DNA of 64,000 bases, taken from positions 62,001-126,000 of the forward strand of contig CCNB01000006.1 of assembly GCA_000824785.1 (NCBI GenBank), in the 5' to 3' direction. The translations under genes were made by a program, and so were the position numbers. The notes under the pieces were generated by a model. That model searched no databases, was not told where the DNA came from, and worked only from the letters and a program-made list of their open reading frames with translations. Shown piece by piece: positions 33,802 to 43,685 of this stretch. This DNA is from Mesorhizobium plurifarium. Its GTDB lineage: Bacteria > Pseudomonadota > Alphaproteobacteria > Rhizobiales > Rhizobiaceae. Each line of letters opens with the position of its first letter. Within the stretch, counting starts at the first letter, position 1.

Positions 33802-35067
33802 ATGCAGGAACCGGCGCGCCCGCGTCTTCGTCGCGCTTCTGCTTTCGCCCTGTGCGCCCTTTCGGGCCTGCTGCTGGCTGCCTGCGCCTCACAGCCCGAG
33901 CCGAAGGGGATGGTCTACAAGAAGGCCCGCTCCAAGGAATATTTCGCCGAATCCGAATATGGCGTGAAGGCGAGCCCGCGCGTCCAGTTCATGCGCCGCG
34001 GCGGCGGCCGCGACCAGCTCGGCAAGCCCTATCAGGTGCGCGGCAAGTGGTATTATCCGAAGGAAGATAAGAAGGGCTTCACCAAGGTCGGCCTGGCGTC
34101 CTGGTATGGCGATGCCTTCCACGGCCGTCTGACCGCCAATGGCGAAGTCTATGATATGACGCATCTGACGGCGGCGCATCCGACGATGCCGCTGCCGAGC
34201 TATGCCCGCGTCACCAATCTGGAGACCGGCAGTTCGGTGATCGTGCGCGTCAACGACCGCGGCCCCTATCATGAAGGCCGCATCATCGACGTCTCCCAAC
34301 GCGCGGCGCAGATGCTCGACTACGACAAGGTCGGCACGGCCAGGGTCAAAGTCGAATATGTCGGCCGCGCGCCGCTCGACGGTAACGACGACCAGTATCT
34401 GGTGGCCTCCTATCATCCCGGCAAGAACCGGCCGGGTCCATCGGACGGCCTGCCGACCGGCGTGATGGTGGCCATGAACGGCCCGTCACCGAGCATGCCG
34501 GTAGGCGCGCCGCCGGCCGCCGTGCCGTTCCCTGGACAATTGACCGATTCTGGGCAGGCCTTTGCCGCGCAGCCGGGCCTGTCGGATGAAGCCACCGTTC
34601 AACCGGCAGCGTTCTCGACGCAGGGCGCCAGCGATGTCGCGCTGCCCGATTTCGGACCGATCGTGCCGGAACGGCCCGATCTCGGTCTTCCCGCGAACTC
34701 GCCTTTCGCCATGGCTTCGCTGTCCTATGCGGATGAACGGGTAAAGCGCGCCGATGTCTTTGCCGCGCTCGACGCCGGCGGCATGTCGCCGGCCGATATC
34801 CTTCGCTCGTGGAAGAAATCGAATCGCCAGGAACAGGCGCCTGCGTCCGACTATGTCGCCGCCGGCTCCTTCGACGAAGCCGCAGAGGCAAAGCGCGTCG
34901 CCGCCGCACTCGAACCGTTCGGCCGGACCGAGATCCAGCGCACCGAGCTCGACGGCAATGACTGGTATGCGGTCAACGTCTATCCGGACGGCCATGGCAG
35001 CATCGACGAACTGCTTCAGGCAGCCTGGTCGCATGGCGCGCCGGACGCGCTGGTTGTGCGTAACTGA
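33802..35067 (+). CDS. rlpA: RlpA-like lipoprotein with SPOR domain
   Basis: A 421-residue outer-membrane lipoprotein. The lipobox LLLAAC puts the lipidated Cys at residue 28. The double-psi beta-barrel domain (about residues 95-190) keeps ASWYGDAFHGRLTANGEVYDM and the catalytic-site VNDRGPY with its Asp. A Pro/Ala-rich linker follows, then a SPOR domain at the C-terminus (about 345-421) that would bind denuded septal peptidoglycan. In Pseudomonas RlpA is a lytic transglycosylase acting at division. It stands upstream of the PBP-like gene, tmk and holB in the same direction. Confidence 0.92.
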   Translation: MQEPARPRLRRASAFALCALSGLLLAACASQPEPKGMVYKKARSKEYFAESEYGVKASPRVQFMRRGGGRDQLGKPYQVRGKWYYPKEDKKGFTKVGLASWYGDAFHGRLTANGEVYDMTHLTAAHPTMPLPSYARVTNLETGSSVIVRVNDRGPYHEGRIIDVSQRAAQMLDYDKVGTARVKVEYVGRAPLDGNDDQYLVASYHPGKNRPGPSDGLPTGVMVAMNGPSPSMPVGAPPAAVPFPGQLTDSGQAFAAQPGLSDEATVQPAAFSTQGASDVALPDFGPIVPERPDLGLPANSPFAMASLSYADERVKRADVFAALDAGGMSPADILRSWKKSNRQEQAPASDYVAAGSFDEAAEAKRVAAALEPFGRTEIQRTELDGNDWYAVNVYPDGHGSIDELLQAAWSHGAPDALVVRN

Positions 35068-35195
35068 GCAAATTCGCACTGCCCGTTGATCCGGTCGAAA
35101 AAACCCTGATAGCTTGGCTGTGGGTAGCTTTGCGCAATTCCGGGGCGGAGGCCGCTCGGCACCGTCCGGTGTTGCTCAGATTGGGTCGACATTTC

Positions 35196-36374
35196 ATGCA
35201 ATTGCGTGTTCTTCCGCCTTTCGCCAGCCTTCTGGGATTGGTGCTGGCGCTGCTTTGCGCCGCTCCGGCGAAGGCCCAGCTTTTCGAGACCAAGGCGGCG
35301 CAGGCGTTCATGATCGACGCCGACACCGGCACGGTGCTCTTCGCCAAGGACCCCGACAAGCCGATTCCGCCGGCCTCGATGGCCAAGCTGATGACGATGG
35401 AGGTGGTCTTCAACGCTCTCAAGGCGAAGCGGATCACGCTCGACGACACGTTCGTGGTCAGCGAAAACGCATGGCGCACCGGCGGCGCGCCGTCCGGAAC
35501 CTCGACCATGTTCGCCAAGCTCAAATCCGAGGTCCGCGTCGAGGACCTGATCCAGGGTGTCACCGTGCAGGCGGCCAATGACGGCTGTATCGTGCTGGCC
35601 GAGGGTATGGCCGGCTCGGAGGCGAATTTCGCCGCGCAGATGACCGATCGCGCCCGTCAACTCGGCCTTCAGAAATCGACCTTCGTCAATTCGACCGGCC
35701 TGCCGGCCGACGGCCAGCAGACGACGGTGCGGGAGCTGACGATGCTGGCGCTGCATCTGTGGCGCGACTATCCGGAGTTCTTCCACTATTACGGCCAGCC
35801 GGACTTCACCTGGAACAAGATTTCGCAGAAGAACCGCAACCCGCTGATCGCCATGGGCATCGAAGCCGACGGCTTCGTGGCCGGCGCCAGCGAGCAGGCT
35901 GGGTTCGGCCTGGTCGGCACCGTCAGCCACAACGGCACGCGCGTGATCGCTGCCCTCAGCGGACTGGCGAATGACCGCGAACGCGCCGAAGAGGCGCGCA
36001 AGCTGCTCGACTGGGGCTCGCGATCATTCCAGAAGACCGAAATCTTCGCCAAGGACGAGGTGGTCGGCGAAGCGCAGGTTTTCGGCGGCGCCAAGTCCGA
36101 CCTGGCCTTGAAAGCCAAAGGCCCCGTGGACATCTTTCTGCCGATAGCCAACCGCGACAAGCTGACCGCCAGGATCATCTACCAGGGTCCGGTATCGGCG
36201 CCTGTCGAGGAGGGGCAACCGGTCGGAGAATTGCGCGTTTGGATAGGCGATACGCTGAGCCAGCAGACGCCGCTCTATGCCGCCGAGTCGGTGAAAGTGG
36301 GCACGCTGCCGCAGCGCGCGCTCGACGCGGCCAAGGAACTCGCTGTCGGCTGGCTGCGTCAGAAACATTTGTGA
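35196..36374 (+). CDS. D-alanyl-D-alanine carboxypeptidase-like protein with degenerate active site
   Basis: A 392-residue peptidase S11 (low-molecular-weight PBP) protein: signal peptide (cleaved after AKA, residue 27), PBP5-like transpeptidase fold, then a beta-rich PBP5_C domain (about 285-380). The nucleophile motif is intact: S61-M-A-K64. The second motif, normally SxN, reads A126-A-N128, and the third, normally KTG, reads V228-A-G230 in the otherwise conserved ADGxxxG region. Those residues are needed for acylation or deacylation in PBP5-type enzymes, so the protein is probably slow, altered or inactive. Start ATG at 35196; 129 bases after rlpA and 12 before tmk. Confidence 0.9.
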   Translation: MQLRVLPPFASLLGLVLALLCAAPAKAQLFETKAAQAFMIDADTGTVLFAKDPDKPIPPASMAKLMTMEVVFNALKAKRITLDDTFVVSENAWRTGGAPSGTSTMFAKLKSEVRVEDLIQGVTVQAANDGCIVLAEGMAGSEANFAAQMTDRARQLGLQKSTFVNSTGLPADGQQTTVRELTMLALHLWRDYPEFFHYYGQPDFTWNKISQKNRNPLIAMGIEADGFVAGASEQAGFGLVGTVSHNGTRVIAALSGLANDRERAEEARKLLDWGSRSFQKTEIFAKDEVVGEAQVFGGAKSDLALKAKGPVDIFLPIANRDKLTARIIYQGPVSAPVEEGQPVGELRVWIGDTLSQQTPLYAAESVKVGTLPQRALDAAKELAVGWLRQKHL

Positions 36375-36386
36375 TCGGGCAAGTTC

Positions 36387-37121
36387 GTGGACCTTTTGAC
36401 GGACGGGAGCTATGACAGCGGCCAGCACGAGCAAAGGCAGTCTCGATTGGCGAGCGGATTTTTCATCACCTTCGAGGGCGGCGAAGGAGCAGGCAAGTCG
36501 ACACAGATCGAGCGGCTGGCGCGGCGCATGCGCGCCAAGAAATATGAGGTGCTGGTCAGCCGCGAGCCGGGCGGATCGCCCGGCGCCGAGGCCGTGAGGC
36601 ATGTGCTCCTGTCAGGGGCGGCCGAGCCGTTCGGCCCGAAGATGGAGGCGATCCTGTTCGCCGCCGCGCGCTCCGACCACGTCGAGCAGGTCATCCGGCC
36701 GGCTGTCGAGCGCGGCTCGATCGTGCTGTGCGACCGCTTCATCGATTCCTCGCGTGTCTACCAAGGCGTCACCGGCGGGCTCGATGCCGATTTCATGAAG
36801 GCGCTGGAGGCCGTGGCCATCAACGGCATGATGCCGGACATGACGCTGATCTTCGACATCGATCCGGTTGAAGGCTTGAAGCGGGCTACGGCGCGGCGCG
36901 GCGCCGGCGACGCCGCCGATCGCTTCGAGAAGGAAACTCTGGCCATCCACCGGCGGCGGCGCGAGGCTTTCCTGGCCATCGCCACGGCGGAGCCGGAGCG
37001 CTGCGTCGTCATCGACGCCTCCGCCGATCCCGATACGGTGGAGAATGTCGTCACCGCCGCCGTCTTCGCGGCGCTGGAAGAGCGGATGCCGGCGCAAAGG
37101 ATTGAGACGGCGCCGGCATGA
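36387..37121 (+). CDS. tmk: Thymidylate kinase
   Basis: A dTMP kinase, 244 residues from the GTG at 36387. The P-loop is [11 protein letters not shown], the DR motif is [13 protein letters not shown] and the LID region is [12 protein letters not shown]. It makes dTDP for DNA synthesis. The first 20 residues are not conserved; a TTG at 36447 gives the length usual in the family and may be the real start. The stop overlaps the start of holB by four bases (ATGA), a common alphaproteobacterial arrangement coupling a nucleotide kinase to a polymerase subunit. Confidence 0.94.
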   Translation: MDLLTDGSYDSGQHEQRQSRLASGFFITFEGGEGAGKSTQIERLARRMRAKKYEVLVSREPGGSPGAEAVRHVLLSGAAEPFGPKMEAILFAAARSDHVEQVIRPAVERGSIVLCDRFIDSSRVYQGVTGGLDADFMKALEAVAINGMMPDMTLIFDIDPVEGLKRATARRGAGDAADRFEKETLAIHRRRREAFLAIATAEPERCVVIDASADPDTVENVVTAAVFAALEERMPAQRIETAPA

Positions 37122-38173
37122 TCTTCGAACGCATCGCCCCCGAGCAGCACGACACGCTGGACGGCGTGCCTGAGCCGGCCGAGACGCCGCGGCTGATCGG
37201 CCACGCGTCGGCGGCGGGGATGATTGCCAGCGCCTACCGCGCCGGCAAGCTGCCGCATGCGCTGATCTTCGCTGGGCCGCAGGGCATCGGCAAGGCGACG
37301 CTCGCGTTCCACATCGCGCACCATCTTCTGAAATATCCGGATTTCAAGACGGCGCCCGAAACGCTCGCCGCTCCGGACCCGGCTTCCTCGCTGTTTCGCC
37401 AGATCGCCACCGGGGCGCATCCGGGCGTTCTGCACCTGACGCGCCCGGCCAACGACAAGACCAAGAGCTTCAAGACGGTGCTGACCGTCGACGAGATCCG
37501 CAAGGTCAGCCGCTTCCTGTCGATGACCTCGCATGACGGTCGCTACCGCGTCGTCATCGTCGATCCGGCCGACGACATGAACACCAACGCCGCCAACGCC
37601 CTGCTCAAGAATCTCGAAGAGCCGCCCGCGCGCACTTTGTTCATCCTTATCGTGCATGCGCCGGGCAGCCTGTTGCCGACGATCCGCTCACGCTGCCAGG
37701 TGGTGCGCCTGGCGCCTTTGGCCGCAGACGAGCTGATGGCGGTGCTGGAAGGTGTCGAGCCGCCGCCGCCGGACGATCCGGCCGCGCGCGGGGCGCTCGC
37801 CGCGCGGGCAGGGGGCAGCGCCCGCAACGCGATCCTGCTCACCCAATATGGCGGGCTGGAGATCGCCGGCGCGCTCGACACGCTGGTGGCGGCCCGGAAG
37901 CCGGACATCGCCGGCGCCCACCGCCTTGCCGAGGCCGTGGCGGGACGCGACCAGGCGATCCAGTTCGACATCTTCAATCGGCGCGCGCTCGACCTGCTTT
38001 CGGACGCCGCCAGCGAAGCGGCATTGTCCGGCGACCTCGCCAGGGCCAAAACGCTGTCCGAGGCTTGGCATGAGGCGCTGAACACGATATCTGAGGCCGA
38101 GACCTACAATCTCGACAAGAAGCAGCACGCCCTGACCATGATCGACCGCCTGAATTCTGCGATGCGAATGTGA
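37118..38173 (+). CDS. holB: DNA polymerase III delta' subunit
   Basis: A 351-residue AAA+ clamp-loader subunit. The Walker A region is [10 protein letters not shown], with the final Thr/Ser shifted, and the sensor region reads [23 protein letters not shown] followed by [10 protein letters not shown], both diagnostic of delta'. The zinc-binding cysteines found in E. coli are missing, as is usual in this class. It loads the sliding clamp onto primed DNA. It overlaps tmk by four bases. A 10-bp perfect inverted repeat lies between it and metG. Confidence 0.95.
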   Translation: MIFERIAPEQHDTLDGVPEPAETPRLIGHASAAGMIASAYRAGKLPHALIFAGPQGIGKATLAFHIAHHLLKYPDFKTAPETLAAPDPASSLFRQIATGAHPGVLHLTRPANDKTKSFKTVLTVDEIRKVSRFLSMTSHDGRYRVVIVDPADDMNTNAANALLKNLEEPPARTLFILIVHAPGSLLPTIRSRCQVVRLAPLAADELMAVLEGVEPPPPDDPAARGALAARAGGSARNAILLTQYGGLEIAGALDTLVAARKPDIAGAHRLAEAVAGRDQAIQFDIFNRRALDLLSDAASEAALSGDLARAKTLSEAWHEALNTISEAETYNLDKKQHALTMIDRLNSAMRM

Positions 38174-38184
38174 CGGCTCGTTCG

Positions 38185-38220
38185 ATGCATGCCGTTGGCC
38201 CACTTTCGGGCGGCATGCAT
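38185..38220. other. Perfect 10-bp inverted repeat between holB and metG
   Basis: ATGCATGCCG (38185-38194) pairs with CGGCATGCAT (38211-38220) across a 16-base loop. No T run follows, so a terminator is doubtful; it could be an RNA structure or a protein-binding site in the metG leader. Confidence 0.45.
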
Positions 38221-38299
38221 TGGCCTCGGGATGGCAATGGACGTTCCGATGCGATACCACCGCCACAACTCATAGTCAGATATTCATGACGGTTCATTC

Positions 38300-39844
38300 A
38301 TGTCACGCGACACATTCTACATCACGACCGCGATCTCCTACCCGAACGGCAAGCCGCATATCGGCCATGCCTATGAGCTGATCGCCACCGACGCGCTTGC
38401 CCGCTTCCAGCGACTGGACGGCAAGGACGTGTACTTCCTGACCGGCACCGACGAGCACGGCATCAAGATGCTGCAGACGGCGCGCAAGGAAGGCATCACG
38501 GCGCGCGAGCTCGCCGACCGCAACTCGGCCGAGTTCAAGCGCATGGCGAGCGCGCTCAACGCGTCCAACAACGATTTCATCCGCACCACCGAGGAGCGGC
38601 ATTACGCCTCCTCCCAGGCGATCTGGAAGGCGATGGCCGCCAATGGCGACATCTACAAGGGTGGCTACGCCGGCTGGTATTCGGTGCGCGACGAGGCCTA
38701 TTACGGCGAGGAGGAGACCGAGGTCCGGGCCGACAATGTGCGCTACGGACCGCAGGGAACGCCTGTCGAATGGGTCGAGGAGGAAAGCTATTTCTTCCGG
38801 CTGTCGGCCTATCAGGACAGGCTCATCGCACTCTACGAGAGCCAGCCCGATTTCATTGGTCCGGCCGAGCGTCGCAACGAGGTGATGCGCTTCGTCAAAT
38901 CGGGGCTGAAGGACCTGTCGATCTCGCGCACCACGTTCGACTGGGGCGTGCCGGTGCCAGGCGACGAGAAACATGTGATGTATGTGTGGATCGACGCCTT
39001 AACCAACTACATCACCGGCGTCGGCTATCCCAATGAAAACGATGAGAAATGGCGGTTTTGGCCGGCTGACGCTCACATCATCGGCAAGGACATCGTCCGC
39101 TTCCATACGGTCTATTGGCCGGCCTTCCTGATGTCGGCGGGAATCCCGCTGCCAAAGCGCGTCTTTGCACACGGCTTCCTGTTCAACCGCGGCGAGAAGA
39201 TGTCGAAGTCGGTCGGCAACGTCATCGACCCGTTCACGATGGTGGAGCATTACGGCGTCGACCAGGTGCGCTATTTCTTCCTGCGCGAGGTGCCGTTCGG
39301 CCAGGACGGCAACTACAGCCATGAAGCGATCGTCAACCGCACCAATGCCGACCTCGCCAACGGCCTCGGCAATCTGGCGCAGCGGTCGCTGTCGATGATC
39401 GCCAAGAACTGTGGCGGCGCGGTACCGCGGCGCGGCGAGTTGGCGGAGGCCGACACGGCGATGCTCGACCAGGCGATCGAAGCGCTGGCCGTTTCGCGCC
39501 GGGCGATGGCGGAGCAGGGGATCCATCTGGCGCTGGCGGCGATCTTCGGCGTCGTTGCTGAAGCGGACCGTTATTTCGCGTCGCAGGAGCCGTGGGCGCT
39601 GAAGAAGGCGGATCCGGAACGCATGGAAACAGTGCTTTGGACGACGGCCGAGTTGGTCCGCCGGGTGACGCTGCTTTGCCAGCCCTTCATTCCGGGGTCG
39701 GCCGCCAAGCTGCTCGACCTGTTGGCGGTGCCTTCGGACAAGCGCGCTTTCGAGCACGTCCACGCCGACCACGCGCTGGTGCCCGGGACCGCCTTACCGG
39801 CGCCGGAGGGCGTGTTTCCGCGTTATGTCGAGCAGAGCGCCTGA
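38300..39844 (+). CDS. metG: Methionyl-tRNA synthetase
   Basis: A 514-residue class I synthetase. The HIGH-type motif is [12 protein letters not shown] near residue 13 and the KMSKS loop is [10 protein letters not shown] near 297. The connective region [20 protein letters not shown] lacks zinc-knuckle cysteines, which fits the zinc-free MetG type. No C-terminal tRNA-binding extension is present. It is the first gene of a coupled set with tatD and a PhnP-like hydrolase, the usual order in alphaproteobacteria. Confidence 0.97.
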   Translation: MSRDTFYITTAISYPNGKPHIGHAYELIATDALARFQRLDGKDVYFLTGTDEHGIKMLQTARKEGITARELADRNSAEFKRMASALNASNNDFIRTTEERHYASSQAIWKAMAANGDIYKGGYAGWYSVRDEAYYGEEETEVRADNVRYGPQGTPVEWVEEESYFFRLSAYQDRLIALYESQPDFIGPAERRNEVMRFVKSGLKDLSISRTTFDWGVPVPGDEKHVMYVWIDALTNYITGVGYPNENDEKWRFWPADAHIIGKDIVRFHTVYWPAFLMSAGIPLPKRVFAHGFLFNRGEKMSKSVGNVIDPFTMVEHYGVDQVRYFFLREVPFGQDGNYSHEAIVNRTNADLANGLGNLAQRSLSMIAKNCGGAVPRRGELAEADTAMLDQAIEALAVSRRAMAEQGIHLALAAIFGVVAEADRYFASQEPWALKKADPERMETVLWTTAELVRRVTLLCQPFIPGSAAKLLDLLAVPSDKRAFEHVHADHALVPGTALPAPEGVFPRYVEQSA

Positions 39845-40632
39845 TGCTGGTCGACAGCCATTGCCATCTCGACTTTCCGGACTTCGCCGAGGAGCGGGCG
39901 GCTATCGTCGCCCGCGCCCTCGCCGCCGGAGTGGGCCGCATGGTCACGATCTCGACGCGCGTGAGGCGATTTCAGCAGATCCTTGAAATCGCTGAGATTT
40001 TCGACGAGGTCTATTGCTCGGTCGGCACCCATCCACATCAGGCGGCGGAAGAGCTCGACGTGACCGCCGACGAACTGGTGCGGCTTTCCGGCCATCCCAA
40101 GGTGGTGGCGATCGGCGAAGCCGGCCTCGATTATTTCTACGACCACGCGCCGCGCGATGCGCAGGCGCAAGGTTTTCGCACCCATATCGCGGCCGCGCGC
40201 CGGACCGGTCTGCCGCTGGTCATTCATGCGCGCAATGCCGACGACGACGTGGCGTCGATCCTCGAGGACGAAACAGGGAAGGGCGCCTTCCCCTTCATTT
40301 TGCACTGCTTTTCGTCCGGCCGCGGGCTGGCCGAAGTCGGTGTGGCGCTGGGCGGCTACGTCTCTTTCTCCGGCATCCTGACCTTCAAGAATTCCGCCGA
40401 GCTGCGCGCCATCGCCGCCGACGTCCCGCGCGACAGGCTGCTGGTCGAGACAGACGCGCCCTACCTTGCGCCGATCCCGCATCGCGGAAAACGCAACGAG
40501 CCGGCCTATGTGGTGAATACGGCGAAGGTTCTTGCCGAAACCATCGGCGTCAGCGAAGCCGAAATCGCCGATATCACCACCAGCAACTTCTTTCGGCTGT
40601 TCACCAAGATGCCGCGTCCGGACGTGGGCTGA
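39844..40632 (+). CDS. TatD-family metal-dependent hydrolase
   Basis: A 262-residue TIM-barrel hydrolase. The metal ligands are visible: SHCHLD at the N-terminus, GEAGLDYFYD (about residues 92-101), a His in PLVIHARNADDD, HCFSSG and ETDAPYLAP near the C-terminus. TatD proteins act as 3'-5' exonucleases or DNA-repair-linked nucleases in studied members. The ATG shares one base with the metG stop (TGATG), so the genes are translationally coupled; an upstream extension of the frame is a shadow of metG. It is followed after three bases by the next gene. Confidence 0.94.
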   Translation: MLVDSHCHLDFPDFAEERAAIVARALAAGVGRMVTISTRVRRFQQILEIAEIFDEVYCSVGTHPHQAAEELDVTADELVRLSGHPKVVAIGEAGLDYFYDHAPRDAQAQGFRTHIAAARRTGLPLVIHARNADDDVASILEDETGKGAFPFILHCFSSGRGLAEVGVALGGYVSFSGILTFKNSAELRAIAADVPRDRLLVETDAPYLAPIPHRGKRNEPAYVVNTAKVLAETIGVSEAEIADITTSNFFRLFTKMPRPDVG

Positions 40633-40635
40633 GGC

Positions 40636-41457
40636 ATGAGCGACCGGCTGCGTTTCACCGTTCTTGGCTGCGGCTCATCGCCCGGCACGCCGCGCATCAC
40701 CGGCGACTGGGGCAATTGCGACCCCAAAAATCCGAAGAACCGGCGCATGCGCACGGCCGCGCTGGTCGAGCGGATTGCCGCCAATGGCGCGCGCACGACG
40801 GTCGTCATCGATACCGGGCCGGATTTCCGCGAGCAGATGCTGCTTGCCTCCGTCAAGCGCCTCGACGCGGTCGTCTACACGCATCCGCATGCCGACCACA
40901 TCCACGGCATCGACGATCTGCGCGGCTACGTGCTCGAGCAACGCCGCCGCATAGACATCCATGCCGACGAGCCGACCATGCTGCGGCTGCGCCAGGCGTT
41001 CGGTTATTGCTTCGAGACGCCGCCCGGCAGCTCTTATCCGCCGATCGTCGACGCCCATATCATCGACCACCGGAAACCGGTCGTGATCGAAGGCGAGGGG
41101 GGCGCCCTCACCCTCGAGCCGCTGCCGCAGATCCACGGCGACATCATCTCGCTCGGCTTCCGCATCGGCGGGCTTGCCTATTGCCCAGATATCAGCGGTT
41201 TTCCGGACGCCACCGTCGAGCGTTTGGGCGGCCTCGATATGCTGGTGATCGACGCGTTGCAGTACAACACCCATCCCAGCCACCTGTCGCTCGGCCAGGC
41301 GCTGGAGTGGATCGAAAAGCTGGCGCCCAGGAATGCCGTGCTGACGCATATGCATGTGCCGCTGGATTATGCCGCCGTGATGGCGGAGACGCCGGATCAC
41401 GTGGCGCCGGCATATGATGGGATGATGATCGAAATTCCTTACGAGTCAGAACGATAG
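40636..41457 (+). CDS. MBL-fold hydrolase, PhnP-like
   Basis: A 273-residue metallo-beta-lactamase-fold protein. Metal ligands are in YTHPHADHIHGIDD (HxHxDH), an Asp/His set around DISGFPD and a final His in THMHVPLDY. The N-terminus VLGCGSSPGTPRITGDWGNCD is typical of the PhnP-like group whose known members hydrolyse cyclic phosphodiesters of ribose. The natural substrate in the metG-tatD context is unknown. It starts three bases after tatD and ends the run. Confidence 0.9.
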   Translation: MSDRLRFTVLGCGSSPGTPRITGDWGNCDPKNPKNRRMRTAALVERIAANGARTTVVIDTGPDFREQMLLASVKRLDAVVYTHPHADHIHGIDDLRGYVLEQRRRIDIHADEPTMLRLRQAFGYCFETPPGSSYPPIVDAHIIDHRKPVVIEGEGGALTLEPLPQIHGDIISLGFRIGGLAYCPDISGFPDATVERLGGLDMLVIDALQYNTHPSHLSLGQALEWIEKLAPRNAVLTHMHVPLDYAAVMAETPDHVAPAYDGMMIEIPYESER

Positions 41458-41734
41458 CAGCAACTGCTCAGTCGGTGCCACGCCGGCCGTTCGTGCGTTT
41501 GGCTGGTAGGTCGAATTCGTGGCAATTCCCTGGTCGGTGCCTAACATTTTAGTTCCATAATATATCTTATGCGACTTTTCTATATGGCCCCACGGGATGC
41601 CGATAACGCGATGCCCAAGCCCTGCTCGACAGCCGCACGAAGCTGTGGCGCATCCATTTGCGGCGGCAACATCTGTTTCGGAACTCATCCAATGAACCTC
41701 GCGTTGGCCTGGTGAGCGGTTTGAGGATCTTCGG

Positions 41735-42577
41735 ATGCGTTCACGGATCAGGTTGGATAGCGGCACGGAATTGTCTTTCCTGACGGCTGGAGAATCTTCC
41801 AGACCGGCTCTTCTCCTTCTTCACGGCTTCCCGAGTTCCTCCAGGACGTTTCGCCATGTCATTCCCTTATTGTCGAAGGTCGCTTATGTGATTGCTCCCG
41901 ACATGCCTGGGTTCGGCATGTCCGATGCTCTGCCGGACCCGTCTTTTGATCGCCTCGCCGATGCGATCTCGGAGTTGCTTGGCCACCTCGCGATCGGCCC
42001 GCGCTACATCTATCTTCATGACTTTGGGGCTCCGGTCGGTCTGCGGATAGCCATGCAGGCACCCGATCTGGTGCTGGGCTTCATTATCCAGAACGCCAAC
42101 GCACATGGAAGCGGAATGGGGCCAGCATGGAAGGCGACGCAGGACTTTTGGGCTAACCCTGATCCAGACAATGAAGCGAAAGCCACCGCGCATCTGACGT
42201 TCGAAGGCACGCGGGACCAGTATGTTGCTGATGTTCCCGACGATGTTGCCGCGCAGATTGCGAGCGAAAGCTGGGAGGAGGACTGGCGCGTAATGCAGCG
42301 GCCCGGAAATATGGAGACGCAGCGCGCGCTCATCGCCAACTATGGCAATTACGTCGCCCGCTTCGACGAAATTGCCGACTATCTGCGGCGCCGGCAGCCC
42401 CGCGCCCTGATGCTATGGGGTCGACATGACACGTTCTTCGATCTGGCAGAGACGCTGTCATGGATGCAGGACCTGCCAAGGATGGAAGCGCACATTCTGG
42501 ACGGGGCCCATTTCCTGCTGGAAACGCATGCCGGTCAAGCTGCGTCCTTGATGGTCGACTTTCTAGACGGGCAATAG
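41735..42577 (+). CDS. Alpha/beta hydrolase with an Asp nucleophile (dehalogenase/epoxide hydrolase type)
   Basis: A 280-residue alpha/beta hydrolase. The oxyanion loop is LLHGFPSSSRTF; the nucleophile elbow is YLHDFGAPVG with Asp96 in place of Ser; the acid is likely in LWGRHDTFFD and the catalytic His in DGAHFLLETH (near residue 262). The Asp nucleophile places it with haloalkane/fluoroacetate dehalogenases and epoxide hydrolases. The upstream 277 bases hold no clear gene. Single-gene unit; codon use and lower GC suggest a later arrival than its neighbours. Confidence 0.9.
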   Translation: MRSRIRLDSGTELSFLTAGESSRPALLLLHGFPSSSRTFRHVIPLLSKVAYVIAPDMPGFGMSDALPDPSFDRLADAISELLGHLAIGPRYIYLHDFGAPVGLRIAMQAPDLVLGFIIQNANAHGSGMGPAWKATQDFWANPDPDNEAKATAHLTFEGTRDQYVADVPDDVAAQIASESWEEDWRVMQRPGNMETQRALIANYGNYVARFDEIADYLRRRQPRALMLWGRHDTFFDLAETLSWMQDLPRMEAHILDGAHFLLETHAGQAASLMVDFLDGQ

Positions 42578-42642
42578 GACAGTCCTCGACTCTGCTCCGC
42601 CCTGTCATCGCTGTCAGCATCGGAGCGGTGCCGCTAGGCTCC

Positions 42643-42960
42643 CTAGAAATAGTCGAGAACTCCGCTGAAGGCGGTTGCGACTGCAGCGAGATGGACGAGG
42701 GCCAGCGCCAGCCATCGGCTGCTGCCGCCAGGAGCAGCGAATGCTCCATAGGCAGGAAACTGTGCCACGGCCAAGCCTACGGACAGGCTAGTGACGGTTT
42801 TGTCCGTCAACAGCGTCACCAGCATGGGTATCGGATAGAGCGCGCGCGCCAAGACCCAGTGGCCATGCCCGGCTCCGGCGGAGAAGAGCGCCAGCAGCAG
42901 AGCCACCGGCGTGGCGCAGAGTCCGAAAACGAGCCCTGCCCGCCATGAGAACTTCGGCAT
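42643..42960 (-). CDS. Small integral membrane protein, unknown
   Basis: A 105-residue protein with three hydrophobic helices (about residues 8-27, 35-52 and 82-100) and a soluble loop between the second and third. No conserved motif is recognised. The ATG at 42960 has an AGGTATT-like weak ribosome binding site (CCGGAGG nearby). The convergent neighbour is the alpha/beta hydrolase and the upstream neighbour is the LprI-like gene; no operon is evident. Confidence 0.6.
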   Translation of the reverse strand: MPKFSWRAGLVFGLCATPVALLLALFSAGAGHGHWVLARALYPIPMLVTLLTDKTVTSLSVGLAVAQFPAYGAFAAPGGSSRWLALALVHLAAVATAFSGVLDYF

Positions 42961-43007
42961 AATACCTCCGGAAAACGATACGACCTCGAATATCTATCGC
43001 AGCCCGA

Positions 43008-43568
43008 TCACTGCAGATCCGACAGCTCATCATCGAGGATCAGCGCCTGCCTGGCCGTCGCATCGAGCGCGCAGCTGACCATGATGTTGCTCTGGCGATC
43101 GGTGTTGACGGTTTCGGCGGACGCTTCCGCCGCGCATCGCGCGTCGCGATAGGCAATCCAGGCGCGTTGCATCTTGCGATAGCCGTCGCGAGCCTTGGGC
43201 GTGGCCTTGGCCATCAGTGCCGCATAGGTCGTGTTGAGACGATCCTCCCACACGGCAACCTCGCGGTTAGCGCAATCGATCAATCCGAGTTGCGAGCGGC
43301 CGTCGTCGCTCTCGAAGGAGCACAGCTCGGTCACGTAATTGATGCACGAGGCAGGCTCGTGCCCGGCGAGCTTGATGGCGTTGTCGATATGGGTGGCCGG
43401 CGTCGGCGTATCGTTCACGCCGGGAACGTCACCTTGAAAATCGCCGACATATTTCAGGCATTCGTCAAGCGCCGCCCTGTCTGAGGCACGCAGTTTCTCC
43501 CCGGCCGTCGCAGGCGATAAGGCGGCAAGGAGCAAAGCACAAACCGCCAGCATCAGAACGCTTTTCAT
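43008..43568 (-). CDS. Secreted LprI-like (DUF1311) lysozyme-inhibitor-family protein
   Basis: A 186-residue protein with a signal peptide (MKSVLMLAVCALLLAALSPATAG). The C-terminal half fits the DUF1311/LprI N-terminal domain: GLIDCANREVAVWEDRLNTTYAALMAK and RKMQRAWIAYRDARCAAEA, helical with conserved Cys. LprI of mycobacteria inhibits lysozyme; in rhizobia the role is unproven. I used the ATG at 43568, at the signal peptide; the frame remains open to 43868 without conserved sequence. It faces the arginase-family gene divergently. Confidence 0.85.
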   Translation of the reverse strand: MKSVLMLAVCALLLAALSPATAGEKLRASDRAALDECLKYVGDFQGDVPGVNDTPTPATHIDNAIKLAGHEPASCINYVTELCSFESDDGRSQLGLIDCANREVAVWEDRLNTTYAALMAKATPKARDGYRKMQRAWIAYRDARCAAEASAETVNTDRQSNIMVSCALDATARQALILDDELSDLQ

Positions 43569-43685
43569 CGCTGTAGCCCCACTGTGTTGCGCGAGACGTG
43601 GATTGTCGCAAAACTCAGGGCCGAAGCAACTACCCTGCCCCAGGCTGCCATCGCGCCGCGGCGCAACAATGAAAGCACCCAGAAA

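Noticed and set aside
41446..41766. A 106-residue minus-strand frame upstream of the alpha/beta hydrolase
   Set aside because: It overlaps both neighbours, has no credible ribosome binding site and no family-like sequence.
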